Origin: an uncultured Chloroflexota bacterium
Lineage (GTDB): Bacteria; Chloroflexota; Anaerolineae; Aggregatilineales; Phototrophicaceae
Assembly (NCBI GenBank): GCA_903904765.1
Contig: CAIVEA010000528.1
Coordinates: 1-9,441 of the forward strand
Reading direction: 5' to 3'
Length of the DNA: 9,441 nt
Shown: piece by piece, positions 1 to 5,930 of the stretch
How the letters are laid out: every line of letters starts with the position of its first letter
How positions within the stretch are numbered: position 1 is the stretch's first letter
Notes under the pieces: model-generated
What the model was told of the DNA's origin: nothing
Seen by the model: only the letters and a program-made list of their open reading frames with translations
Database searches by the model: none
Position numbers and translations under genes: made by a program

Positions 1-447
1 ATGGATCACGCCGTTCGAGGCTTCGATGTCGGCAGTAATCACGCTGGCATCGTTCACTTTCACCGACGTGCCGTCCGATACCACCTGTACGGCTTCACCC
101 TGCACGGTGGCGACTTCGGTTACTTCGGTGGTGACATCTGCCGAAGCCACCTTGCCAGCCGCCACATGATAGGTCAGGACGGCGGTCAGCGCGTCCGGGT
201 TGGCGCTCAGGTAGTCCAGCGCGATAGCGGGCAGCTTGGCGAAGGCATCATTGGTGGGTGCGAACACGGTGAAGGGGCCTTCGCCATTCAGCGTATCCAC
301 GAGGCCGGCGGCCTGCACCAGCGAAACCAGTGTCGAGAAGTCGGCGTTGCCAGCGGCCACATCCACGATGGTGCCAGCCTGCGCGCCGATACGGGCGAAG
401 GGCATAACCATGACGATTGCGAGAACCAGAACCAAAAGCTTCTTCAT
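1..447 (-). CDS. Secreted fasciclin (FAS1) domain protein, C-terminus cut by window edge
   Basis: The minus strand is open from an ATG at 447-445 to the left edge, giving 149 codons with no stop. The first ~24 residues form a signal peptide: MKK, a hydrophobic stretch LLVLVLAIVMVM, then a likely cleavage site after AQA (about residue 24). There is no lipobox Cys, so the product is probably released or wall-associated. Residues ~26-149 match the FAS1 fold: IVDVA start, helix-rich FSTLVSLVQAAGL, the H1-type motif FTVFAPTNDAF (59-69) and the YHV motif (93-95). The end of the domain (ngvih...) is truncated. FAS1 domains are adhesion modules; a cell-surface or matrix role is inference. An SD-like AGGGAG lies about 11 nt before the ATG. 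The gene follows rsmA on the same strand after a 166-nt gap, so it probably has its own promoter. The overlapping plus-strand reading frame is a shadow. Confidence 0.9.
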   Translation of the reverse strand, partial: MKKLLVLVLAIVMVMPFARIGAQAGTIVDVAAGNADFSTLVSLVQAAGLVDTLNGEGPFTVFAPTNDAFAKLPAIALDYLSANPDALTAVLTYHVAAGKVASADVTTEVTEVATVQGEAVQVVSDGTSVKVNDASVITADIEASNGVIH

Positions 448-498
448 ATCAGTGATTGCTCCCTAAAGCGTTAAACCGTAAATGGATATGCAGCAAGT

Positions 499-504
499 CT
501 TATA
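499..504 (-). promoter_or_regulatory. Possible -10 box for the fasciclin gene
   Basis: On the minus strand 504-499 reads TATAAG, which would place a transcription start near 492 and leave a leader of about 45 nt before the fasciclin ATG. The surrounding 166-nt gap is visibly richer in A/T than the genes. No good TTGACA-like -35 box is present at 16-18 nt, so this is weak. Confidence 0.22.
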
Positions 505-572
505 CTGCATTTCACGGCACATGGTATCGTCGCTTTATTAAGCAGGTGATGGCGTTTTGTTATCCGTTCATC

Positions 573-598
573 GAAAACAGGTTAAGCGTGTTTTAACC
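573..598 (-). terminator. Small hairpin after rsmA, terminator-like
   Basis: Read on the minus strand, GGTTAA and TTAACC (6-bp perfect stem, 7-nt loop) are followed by TGTTTTC, about 15 nt past the rsmA stop codon. Position and T-rich tail suit an intrinsic terminator for rsmA. The stem has only two G-C pairs, so it could equally be a protein-binding palindrome upstream of the fasciclin gene. Confidence 0.35.
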
Positions 599-613
599 GC
601 CCTTGTGAAGTCG

Positions 614-1444
614 TTAACGCAGGTGTGGCGCTGTGGCACGGGTCAACCGCGCCCATTCCTCCAGCGTCAGCGTCTCGGCACGGCGGCGCGAGTCCACGTT
701 TGCATCTGCGAAAATGGCCTCGGCTGCGGCGGCGTTCAAGGCCAGCCCGCTGCTCAGAGCGTTCTTTAATTGTTTGCGCTTCTGGCTGAAGCCTGCACGC
801 ACCACGCGGAAGAATGTGCGGTCATCTGGCACATCCAGTGGTTGCTGCGGGTACACATCAATCCGCACCACTGCGCTTTCTACATCCGGTCTAGGCCAGA
901 ACAACGCCGGATTCAGGCGGGTGATGATCTGCGGTTTTCCATAATATTGCACGCTTACGCTGAGGATGCTCATATCATCCGGCTTGGCGATCAACCGTTC
1001 CGCCACTTCGTTCTGCACGGTGATAATCAGGCGGCGTGGTGGGTGGGCGTTTTCCAGCAGGTGGCGCAGGATGGCGCTGGTGATGTAGTAGGGCAGATTG
1101 GCGACCACCACATACGGGCGGCCTGCAAACAGCCCCGCCACATCCACGCTCAGAATGTCCTGATAGATCACCCGCGCCTGCGGGAAGGCGGATAGGCGCT
1201 CGTCCAGAATCGGCTGCAAGCGGTCATCCAGTTCCACCGCCACCAGTTCCGGCGCGACGGCAGCCAACCGTTCGGTCAGCACGCCCGTCCCCGGCCCCAC
1301 TTCTAGCACGGCTTCATCCGGCTGAAGCGCGGCACTGTTCACGATTTTCTCCAGCATATTCGGGTCATGCAGGAAGTTTTGCCCCAGACTTCTCTTGGGG
1401 GCGATTCCGTGTGTTTCGAGGACGAGGCGCGGGTTCACGGTCAT
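614..1444 (-). CDS. rsmA: 16S rRNA (adenine(1518)-N6/adenine(1519)-N6)-dimethyltransferase RsmA (KsgA)
   Basis: This 276-aa protein is the usual full length for RsmA/KsgA, the SAM-dependent enzyme that dimethylates two adjacent adenines in the 3' terminal helix of 16S rRNA late in small-subunit assembly. Visible hallmarks are the N-terminal SLGQNFL (19-25), the SAM-binding motif I LEVGPGTGVLTERL (47-60), the acidic end of beta-2 (ELDDR, 71-75), the catalytic NLPYY motif (116-120) and the C-terminal GFSQKRKQLKNAL (218-230). All expected motifs are intact. The ATG at 1444-1442 has a GGAG-type SD about 9 nt upstream (minus strand), and the N-terminus fits family length, so the start is firm. The gene stands alone: the next gene upstream is divergent, with a repeat-rich gap between. 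I found no convincing promoter in that gap. Confidence 0.97.
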   Translation of the reverse strand: MTVNPRLVLETHGIAPKRSLGQNFLHDPNMLEKIVNSAALQPDEAVLEVGPGTGVLTERLAAVAPELVAVELDDRLQPILDERLSAFPQARVIYQDILSVDVAGLFAGRPYVVVANLPYYITSAILRHLLENAHPPRRLIITVQNEVAERLIAKPDDMSILSVSVQYYGKPQIITRLNPALFWPRPDVESAVVRIDVYPQQPLDVPDDRTFFRVVRAGFSQKRKQLKNALSSGLALNAAAAEAIFADANVDSRRRAETLTLEEWARLTRATAPHLR

Positions 1445-1488
1445 GTGGCGACAGCTCCGAAAGCAGCATATTCAGAGTAGAGGCAATT

Positions 1489-1601
1489 ACCCTCAACCCC
1501 CGTCCCCTACTTCGCCATTGACGATGAAATGGCGAAGGTGGGCAGAGCGTCACACGCTTTTAATTCCCTCGCCCTGAGGGAGAGGGATAAAGGGTGAGGG
1601 T
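1489..1601. repeat. MITE-like palindromic intergenic repeat
   Basis: The divergent gap between rsmA and the DUF2283 gene (1445-1717) holds a structured, G/C-tract-rich element. Its ends are imperfect inverted repeats: ACCCTCAACCC at 1489-1499 against GGGTGAGGGT at 1592-1601 (one-base indel). Inside are a perfect 10-bp stem, CTTCGCCATT (1510-1519) with AATGGCGAAG (1528-1537) and an 8-nt loop, and a perfect 6-bp stem, TCCCTC (1565-1570) with GAGGGA (1576-1581) and a 5-nt loop. CCCTC/GAGGG-tract palindromes of this style are common as dispersed intergenic repeats in several environmental phyla. Copy number cannot be judged from one window. A terminator role is unlikely because no gene ends into it. 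I see no gene in the rest of this gap. Confidence 0.45.
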
Positions 1602-1717
1602 GGAACATCCAGACGCGACCAGCATACCAGCCTCATCCGGCATTCCCAAGAGTGAAGTGGCAGCGGGGTGGGCAAGCACACTCAAACTCCGCATTGTCCC
1701 CTGTAACGGATGAGTCT

Positions 1718-1954
1718 ATGATGATCGGTATGAACGACCTCATGCAGATTGCCTACGATCATGAAGCCGATATGCTGTACCTCTCCGTCGGAGTGCCGCG
1801 CCGTGCTATTTCACGTGAAATCGGTGATGATGTGCTGCTGCGTGTTGACCCTAATACCGGAGATGTGGTGGGATTGACCATTCTCAATCTCTCCACACGA
1901 GATCATCTCACAAACCTGCCTATCCATATTGACCTACATGCTTTGAGTGGATAA
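1718..1954 (+). CDS. DUF2283 domain-containing small protein
   Basis: A 78-aa protein with the DUF2283 pattern: IAYDHEADMLYLSV (11-24), the central EIGDDVLLRVDPNTGDVVGLTILNLS (34-59) and a short tail. DUF2283 proteins are short, widespread and of unknown biochemical function; they often occur near toxin-antitoxin or accessory genes. No catalytic motif or membrane segment is visible. Several in-frame starts exist: GTG 1652, ATG 1718, 1721, 1730 and 1742. The residues encoded before 1718 are low in family similarity, and GGATGAG at 1708-1714 is the only SD-like signal, best placed for 1718/1721. The stop lies 6 nt before the next gene's ATG, so the two are probably co-transcribed. Confidence 0.82.
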   Translation: MMIGMNDLMQIAYDHEADMLYLSVGVPRRAISREIGDDVLLRVDPNTGDVVGLTILNLSTRDHLTNLPIHIDLHALSG

Positions 1955-1960
1955 CCCGCC

Positions 1961-2635
1961 ATGACCGATTCCGCGCCCGCACCCCATTCCCCGCCGCCTG
2001 CGCTCACCCCGTTGGAGGCGCTGCGCTTGGCGCTGGATACCCCTTGGAAGGCTGTCAACGAGGTTGAACGGTTGCTGCTGCTGCCGCTGGCGCGGTTGGT
2101 ATTCGCGTGGTCGGGTGTGGCGTGGGGCGGCAGTTGGAAGCTGTACGGGTTGCCCATCGTGCAGAAGCACCGCCGCGCCACCATGCACATCGGCGCACGA
2201 ATGGAACTGCGCTCCACCGTCCGCAGCAACCCGCTTGGCCCGCACCGTCCGGTCATCCTTAGCGTGCGCCGCCCGCAGGCCGCGCTGGTCATCGGGGATG
2301 ATTTCGGCATGACGGGTGGCAGCATCGTAGTGGAGGAGCGTATCACCATCGGCAACCGGGTGGCGGTGGGCGCGAACACCATCATCGCGGATACCGATTT
2401 TCACCCCTTAGACCCCGCCGAACGCCGCCGCGCCCCGCTGGACGGCGCAACCGCCCCCATTGTGATTGAGGATGATGTGTTCATCGGGATGCAGTGCCTC
2501 ATCCTGAAGGGCGTGACGCTGGGGCGCGGTTGTGTGATCGGCGCGGGCAGCGTTGTCACCCGCGATGTCCCGGCGGGTATGATCGCGGCGGGCAATCCGG
2601 CGCGGCCCATTCGTCCGGTATCCAAATCCAAATAG
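1961..2635 (+). CDS. Acyltransferase with left-handed beta-helix (hexapeptide repeats)
   Basis: A 224-aa protein. Residues ~1-75 are a Pro-rich start then a helical stretch (EVERLLLLPLARLVFAW, 35-50) that may be amphipathic or membrane-associated. Residues ~76-205 carry hexapeptide repeats of the [LIV]G.... type: VIGDDFGMTGG, ITIGNRVAVGANTIIAD, a loop with DTDFHPLDP (candidate catalytic His148), then IVIEDDVFIGMQCLILKGV, LGRGCVIGAGSVVTRDVPAG and the family-typical AAGNPAR end (209-215). This is the organisation of trimeric O-acetyltransferases (Maa/LacA, WcaF, NodL group), which move acetyl or acyl groups from CoA to sugars. The substrate cannot be read from the sequence; a surface polysaccharide is inference. 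A weak SD (GAGTGG, 1945-1950) lies inside the end of the DUF2283 gene, suggesting translational coupling. Confidence 0.88.
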   Translation: MTDSAPAPHSPPPALTPLEALRLALDTPWKAVNEVERLLLLPLARLVFAWSGVAWGGSWKLYGLPIVQKHRRATMHIGARMELRSTVRSNPLGPHRPVILSVRRPQAALVIGDDFGMTGGSIVVEERITIGNRVAVGANTIIADTDFHPLDPAERRRAPLDGATAPIVIEDDVFIGMQCLILKGVTLGRGCVIGAGSVVTRDVPAGMIAAGNPARPIRPVSKSK

Positions 2636-2670
2636 CCAATATCTTTTCGCAAGTCACGGTGTTCTAAGGA

Positions 2671-2676
2671 TACAAT
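2671..2676 (+). promoter_or_regulatory. Candidate -10 box upstream of the PlsC-like pair
   Basis: TACAAT lies in the 70-94 nt gap after the acyltransferase gene, with transcription predicted near 2683. A loose -35 candidate, TTCGCA (2646-2651), is 19 nt upstream, which is longer than ideal. The same TACAAT box occurs before the sensor gene at 4036, which raises confidence slightly. Confidence 0.35.
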
Positions 2677-2729
2677 GTGCGTTCGCATATTCTGCTGAAC
2701 GCGGGTTGACCGAAAGAAACGAGATCATT

Positions 2730-3344
2730 GTGGATACTGGTTCACGTCCCCCGGACTATAGTGCATTCTGGTCTGTCATCGCCCGTTTTCTGTTAGGGCT
2801 GTTCGGGTGGTCGCCGGAAGGTGGCGTGCCGAATCTCCCCAAGTGCGTGGTGGTGGCTGCGCCGCACACTTCCAACTGGGATGGCCTCATTCTCGTGTTG
2901 ATGGCCTTCGCGCTGCGGGTGCGCCTGTTGTGGATCGGCAAGCACACGCTGTTCCGTCCGCCGTTCGGTTGGCTGATGCGCGTGTTCGGCGGTGTTCCCA
3001 TCAACCGCAGCACCACCAAGAACGCAGTGGAACAGGTGGCGCAAACCTTCAACGAACGTGAGCGCATGGTGCTGGTGATCGCACCGGAAGGCACACGCAA
3101 GAAGGTTCCACACTGGCGAACCGGCTTTTACTACATCGCGCAGGCGGCCAATGTGCCGCTGGTGCTGGGCTATGTGGATTACGAGCGCAAACGCGCCGGA
3201 CTCGGCCCGATCATCCAACCGACGGGCAATATTGAAGCGGATATGGAACAAATTCGCGCCTTCTATGCGCCGATTAAAGGCCGCCATCCCGAACGTACAG
3301 GCCCCATCGTCCTCAAACCCGAACCGCCGCAAAAGGATGCCTGA
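2730..3344 (+). CDS. PlsC-like lysophospholipid acyltransferase, paralog 1
   Basis: A protein of about 204 aa of the 1-acyl-glycerol-3-phosphate acyltransferase superfamily, which transfers fatty acyl groups onto lysophospholipid-type acceptors at the membrane. Numbered from the upstream TTG (2706), the H-X4-D catalytic motif is HTSNWD (54-59), followed by GKHTLFRPPFGW (78-89), INR (99-101) and the acceptor-binding APEGTR (126-131). An N-terminal hydrophobic stretch (FWSVIARFLLGLFGW, 21-35) could sit in the membrane. The family is certain; the exact acceptor lipid is not. The start is uncertain: GTG 2730 has a weak GAG signal 6 nt upstream, while TTG 2706 (212 aa) has no SD but better matches the paralog's length. 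The 3' end overlaps the next gene by 8 bp, and the two products are about 60% identical by hand alignment. Confidence 0.88.
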   Translation: MDTGSRPPDYSAFWSVIARFLLGLFGWSPEGGVPNLPKCVVVAAPHTSNWDGLILVLMAFALRVRLLWIGKHTLFRPPFGWLMRVFGGVPINRSTTKNAVEQVAQTFNERERMVLVIAPEGTRKKVPHWRTGFYYIAQAANVPLVLGYVDYERKRAGLGPIIQPTGNIEADMEQIRAFYAPIKGRHPERTGPIVLKPEPPQKDA

Positions 3345-3960
3345 TACCCTCATGACCACCGCGCCTCAAACCACACGCACCCGCCGTCCCGATGATTACC
3401 CCCGCTGGTTAAGCACCTTCTCGCGCTTGATTTGCGGCATCACGGGCTGGCGCATCGAAGGCGAAGTGCCGAATCTGGATAAGTTTATTGTGTTGGGTGT
3501 TCCCCACACCAGCAATTGGGATGGCATTTTGATGTTGCTGGTTTCAACGGGGTTGAATGTGCGCTTGCTGTTCATGGGCAAGCACACGTTGTTCCGCCCG
3601 CCCTTCGGTTGGCTGATGCGTATGCTGGGCGGCATCTCCATCAATCGGCAAACGTCCTCGAATGCGGTGGATGAGGTGGTGTCGCAGTTCAACCAGCGCG
3701 AACGGATGGTGGTTGTCCTCGCGCCGGAAGGCACACGCCGCAAGGTCACGCGCTGGAAGACGGGCTTTTACCACATCGCGCAGGGGGCGAATATCCCGAT
3801 TGTGCTGGGCTATCTAGACTACCCCAACAAACGTGCTGGTTTCGGCCCGGTGTTCACGCCCACTGGCGATTATGAGGCCGATCTACGGACAATCCTCGCG
3901 TTCTACGCCGATAAGCGCGGGCGACATGCGGAGCGCATGAGCGTCATTCGCATGGACTAG
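3337..3960 (+). CDS. PlsC-like lysophospholipid acyltransferase, paralog 2
   Basis: A 207-aa second copy of the preceding acyltransferase. It keeps the H-X4-D motif HTSNWD (57-62), GKHTLFRPPFGW (81-92), INR (102-104), APEGTR (129-134) and the TGFYHIAQ/VLGYLDY/KRAG blocks, so both paralogs look catalytically intact. Divergence is concentrated in the N-terminus and in hydrophobic positions that may line the acyl or acceptor pocket, which suggests different chain-length or acceptor preference (inference). The frame is open back to 3151, but that upstream part merely overlaps the first paralog. ATG 3337 sits inside its last codons (8-bp overlap); ATG 3352, 7 nt past its stop, is an alternative. 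AAAAGG at 3331-3336 is not well spaced for either, so termination-reinitiation is likely. A hairpin terminator follows directly. Confidence 0.9.
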   Translation: MPDTLMTTAPQTTRTRRPDDYPRWLSTFSRLICGITGWRIEGEVPNLDKFIVLGVPHTSNWDGILMLLVSTGLNVRLLFMGKHTLFRPPFGWLMRMLGGISINRQTSSNAVDEVVSQFNQRERMVVVLAPEGTRRKVTRWKTGFYHIAQGANIPIVLGYLDYPNKRAGFGPVFTPTGDYEADLRTILAFYADKRGRHAERMSVIRMD

Positions 3961-3999
3961 CGCCGATTCGCCATTGCTTACAATCGGCGTGGTTTTCTT
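3961..3999 (+). terminator. Intrinsic terminator after the PlsC-like pair
   Basis: Immediately after the TAG stop, CGCCGATT (3961-3968) pairs perfectly with AATCGGCG (3982-3989) across a 13-nt loop, followed by TGGTTTTCTT. The GC-rich 8-bp stem and nearby T-tract fit a rho-independent terminator. It separates the lipid genes from the signalling genes. Confidence 0.65.
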
Positions 4000-4035
4000 G
4001 CACAGCGTCAAGGTCAATTTCGGGCAAAATCATTC

Positions 4036-4041
4036 TACAAT
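4036..4041 (+). promoter_or_regulatory. Candidate -10 box for the CHASE4 sensor gene
   Basis: TACAAT is placed so that transcription would begin near 4048, leaving about 24 nt of leader before the ATG at 4072. It lies after the terminator, where a new promoter is needed. No good -35 box is seen at 16-18 nt. Confidence 0.4.
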
Positions 4042-4071
4042 GCTAGAGTGTGGTGCGCGAAAGGGATGTGT

Positions 4072-5850
4072 ATGTCGCTGCGAACGAAAGCTTTGCTGTC
4101 CATCGTCTTTCTGCTGCTGGTACTCACTGGCCTGCTGGCGGTGGTCACGCGCCAGATGTTGATCGCGGGCGCTGTCCGCCTCGAAGACGAGGCGCTCCGG
4201 CAAGACATTGACCAAGTTCAGGCGGCGTTGGGTGCAGAAGAAACCCATCTGATGGCGAACGCCACCCTTTGGGCGCAGCGCGACGCAACCGGGGTCTTCA
4301 TTCAGGGCGGCAGTCCGCAGGTGGTCGAAGGCGACATGCCGCTGCACACGCTCACCACGATGTCCGCCGCGTTCGTCGCCTATCTGGACGCACAAAACAC
4401 GGTCCTCCTCAGCCGTTTGCTGGATTCCGCAACCGATCAACCGCTGCCTGTGCCGGAAGGCTTCGCGGAAGCCCTCAGCACCGCCGCGAACGCTGCTGGC
4501 TACGCGCAGATCAGCTATGTGCAGATGCCGCAGGGTGTGGCCTCGGTGGCTTTCGCGCCCATCCCCGCGCCGGACGGCGGCAGCGCCGGAACGCTGGCGC
4601 TGGGGCGCTTTATGGATGTCACCCTGCTCCAGCACATCGCGGATACGGCACACCTGTCGGTGGAACTTACCACGCTATCCAACCCTGCGGCGCTGCCCGC
4701 TTCTATACAGGTGGCACTGGCGCAGATGAGTGTGCAGCAACCACGCACCATTCGGAAGGATGCCGATGGTTATGCTTACGGCTATATGCTGCTCCATAGC
4801 GCCGATGGGCAACCGCTGGCAGTGCTGGATGTGCGCCTCTCGCGTCGTCTGTTCCAGCAGAACAGCACGGCAGCATGGACTCTACTGCTCACTTTTATAC
4901 TTGGCGGGATGGCTGGTGCGCTGACGGTGCTGCTGCTGCTGAACGCACATGTTCTGCGGCGCATCAACCACCTGACTGCCCGCCTGCTCGCCCGCCAAGA
5001 AGGGCAGTCCATCGGCACGGTTTCGACAGACGAAATCGGGCAGATGACTGCTGCCATCAATCAGGTATTCGCCACGCTGGATGAGCAGCAACAACAGCGT
5101 ATGGTGCATGTGCAACAGCTTGAGCAGCGCGTCCAGATGCTTTCGGATGCGCGGACGCGGGAAGGGCGCTTCTTCAAGCAGGCCGCTGGCGAATTCCGTG
5201 CGCCGCTATCCAACCTGACCACGCGCCTGTACCTGTTGAGCAAAACGCCCGATCGCCTGTCGGAGCATTTGCTGGTGCTGAACGCGATGGCCGCACACAC
5301 GCGGGCGCTGGTGGATGACGTGTTTGATCTGGCGCGGTTGGATGATGGTGAACTGCCGCTGGCGATGACCGCCGTCTGTCTGCAAGATGTGTTGACCGAA
5401 TTGACTGCCCGCCGCAAATCGGCTGGACTCTCCACACTGTTGCTCGATCAACTGCCCGCCGAACCCGTGCTGGTGCGCTTGGATACTACCCGTTTTGTAC
5501 AGGCACTCGATCATCTGATTCAATTTGCCTACGAGTGGTCTGCGCCGGAACACCCCATCCGGCTCTCGATGTTGGCGCGGGATACCAGCACGGTGCAGGT
5601 GCGGTTGCGGATAGAACGGCTGGGCAAGCATGGGGTCAATCCGATTGATATTTTCCGCCCCTTTGCCTACAGCACCGAACACGGGACGACCAACACGGGG
5701 CTGGGGATGGCGCTGGCGCAGGGCATTGTGCGGGCGCACCGGGGTGAACTGCGCTACGAAATGCGCGACAACGGCGGACAGTTTACGCTGGAACTGACGC
5801 GGGCAACAGTCACCGATTCGCGTCCGCTGGAAACCTCGCGCACTAGATAG
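4072..5850 (+). CDS. CHASE4/HAMP histidine-kinase-like receptor lacking the phospho-accepting His
   Basis: A 592-aa membrane receptor. Order: TM1 (about 8-26), periplasmic/extracellular CHASE4-like sensor (27-266, with LEDEALRQDIDQV and NATLWAQRDATGVFI), TM2 (268-291), HAMP (292-340, TDEIGQM at 319-325), Gln-rich coiled coil (338-365), HisKA-like (366-425) and HATPase_c-like region (468-577). The H-box reads AAGEFRAPL instead of SHELRTPL, so residue 373 is Gly (codon GGC, 5188-5190). The N-box (LDHLIQFAYEW) lacks both usual Asn. The G1 Asp is absent around LGKHGVNP, while the F-box (IFRPF) and G2 (TGLGMALAQ) remain. The fold is clear but autophosphorylation looks impossible, so it may act as a scaffold, phosphatase-like partner or ligand-controlled heterodimer subunit. 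ATG 4072 is chosen for AAAGGG 6 nt upstream; GTG 4048 would coincide with the predicted transcription start. No response regulator gene is adjacent. Confidence 0.87.
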   Translation: MSLRTKALLSIVFLLLVLTGLLAVVTRQMLIAGAVRLEDEALRQDIDQVQAALGAEETHLMANATLWAQRDATGVFIQGGSPQVVEGDMPLHTLTTMSAAFVAYLDAQNTVLLSRLLDSATDQPLPVPEGFAEALSTAANAAGYAQISYVQMPQGVASVAFAPIPAPDGGSAGTLALGRFMDVTLLQHIADTAHLSVELTTLSNPAALPASIQVALAQMSVQQPRTIRKDADGYAYGYMLLHSADGQPLAVLDVRLSRRLFQQNSTAAWTLLLTFILGGMAGALTVLLLLNAHVLRRINHLTARLLARQEGQSIGTVSTDEIGQMTAAINQVFATLDEQQQQRMVHVQQLEQRVQMLSDARTREGRFFKQAAGEFRAPLSNLTTRLYLLSKTPDRLSEHLLVLNAMAAHTRALVDDVFDLARLDDGELPLAMTAVCLQDVLTELTARRKSAGLSTLLLDQLPAEPVLVRLDTTRFVQALDHLIQFAYEWSAPEHPIRLSMLARDTSTVQVRLRIERLGKHGVNPIDIFRPFAYSTEHGTTNTGLGMALAQGIVRAHRGELRYEMRDNGGQFTLELTRATVTDSRPLETSRTR

Positions 5851-5889
5851 GCTGCTGCGGAGTATTTCCTGCCGGATTTCATTCGCTGC

Positions 5890-5895
5890 TATAAT
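5890..5895 (+). promoter_or_regulatory. -10 box for the Ser/Thr kinase gene
   Basis: A perfect TATAAT in the short gap after the sensor gene, with transcription predicted near 5902 and a leader of about 29 nt to ATG 5931. The best -35 candidate, TTCCTG (5866-5871, 18-nt spacer), matches only half of TTGACA. It implies the kinase can be expressed apart from the sensor gene. Confidence 0.5.
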
Positions 5896-5930
5896 CGAAA
5901 TGATTGGTCTACGCTCAAGGATTCAAGTGT

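Noticed and set aside
1..474. Plus-strand open frame opposite the fasciclin gene
   Set aside because: The minus strand encodes a clear signal peptide and FAS1 motifs in the same span; the plus-strand product is His/Gly-rich shadow sequence with no SD.
1652..1717. GTG start at 1652 for the DUF2283 protein
   Set aside because: The extra residues do not resemble the family, have no SD, and overlap sequence that may be decayed repeat.
2675..2698. Seven-codon frame (ATG 2675 to TGA 2696) before the first PlsC gene
   Set aside because: Its start overlaps the candidate -10 box, so it would not be transcribed in full; no sign of a leader peptide.
3151..3336. N-terminal extension of the second PlsC-like protein
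   Set aside because: The frame is open, but this part lies wholly inside the first paralog and has no similarity to the family; the paralog alignment begins after 3337.
4048..4071. GTG start at 4048 (or ATG at 4066) for the sensor gene
   Set aside because: AAAGGG at 4060-4065 is correctly spaced only for ATG 4072, and the predicted transcript begins at about 4048.
5061..5739. Long minus-strand frames opposite the sensor gene
   Set aside because: They arise from the high-GC codon pattern of the plus-strand gene, have no SD or recognisable domains, and overlap one another.
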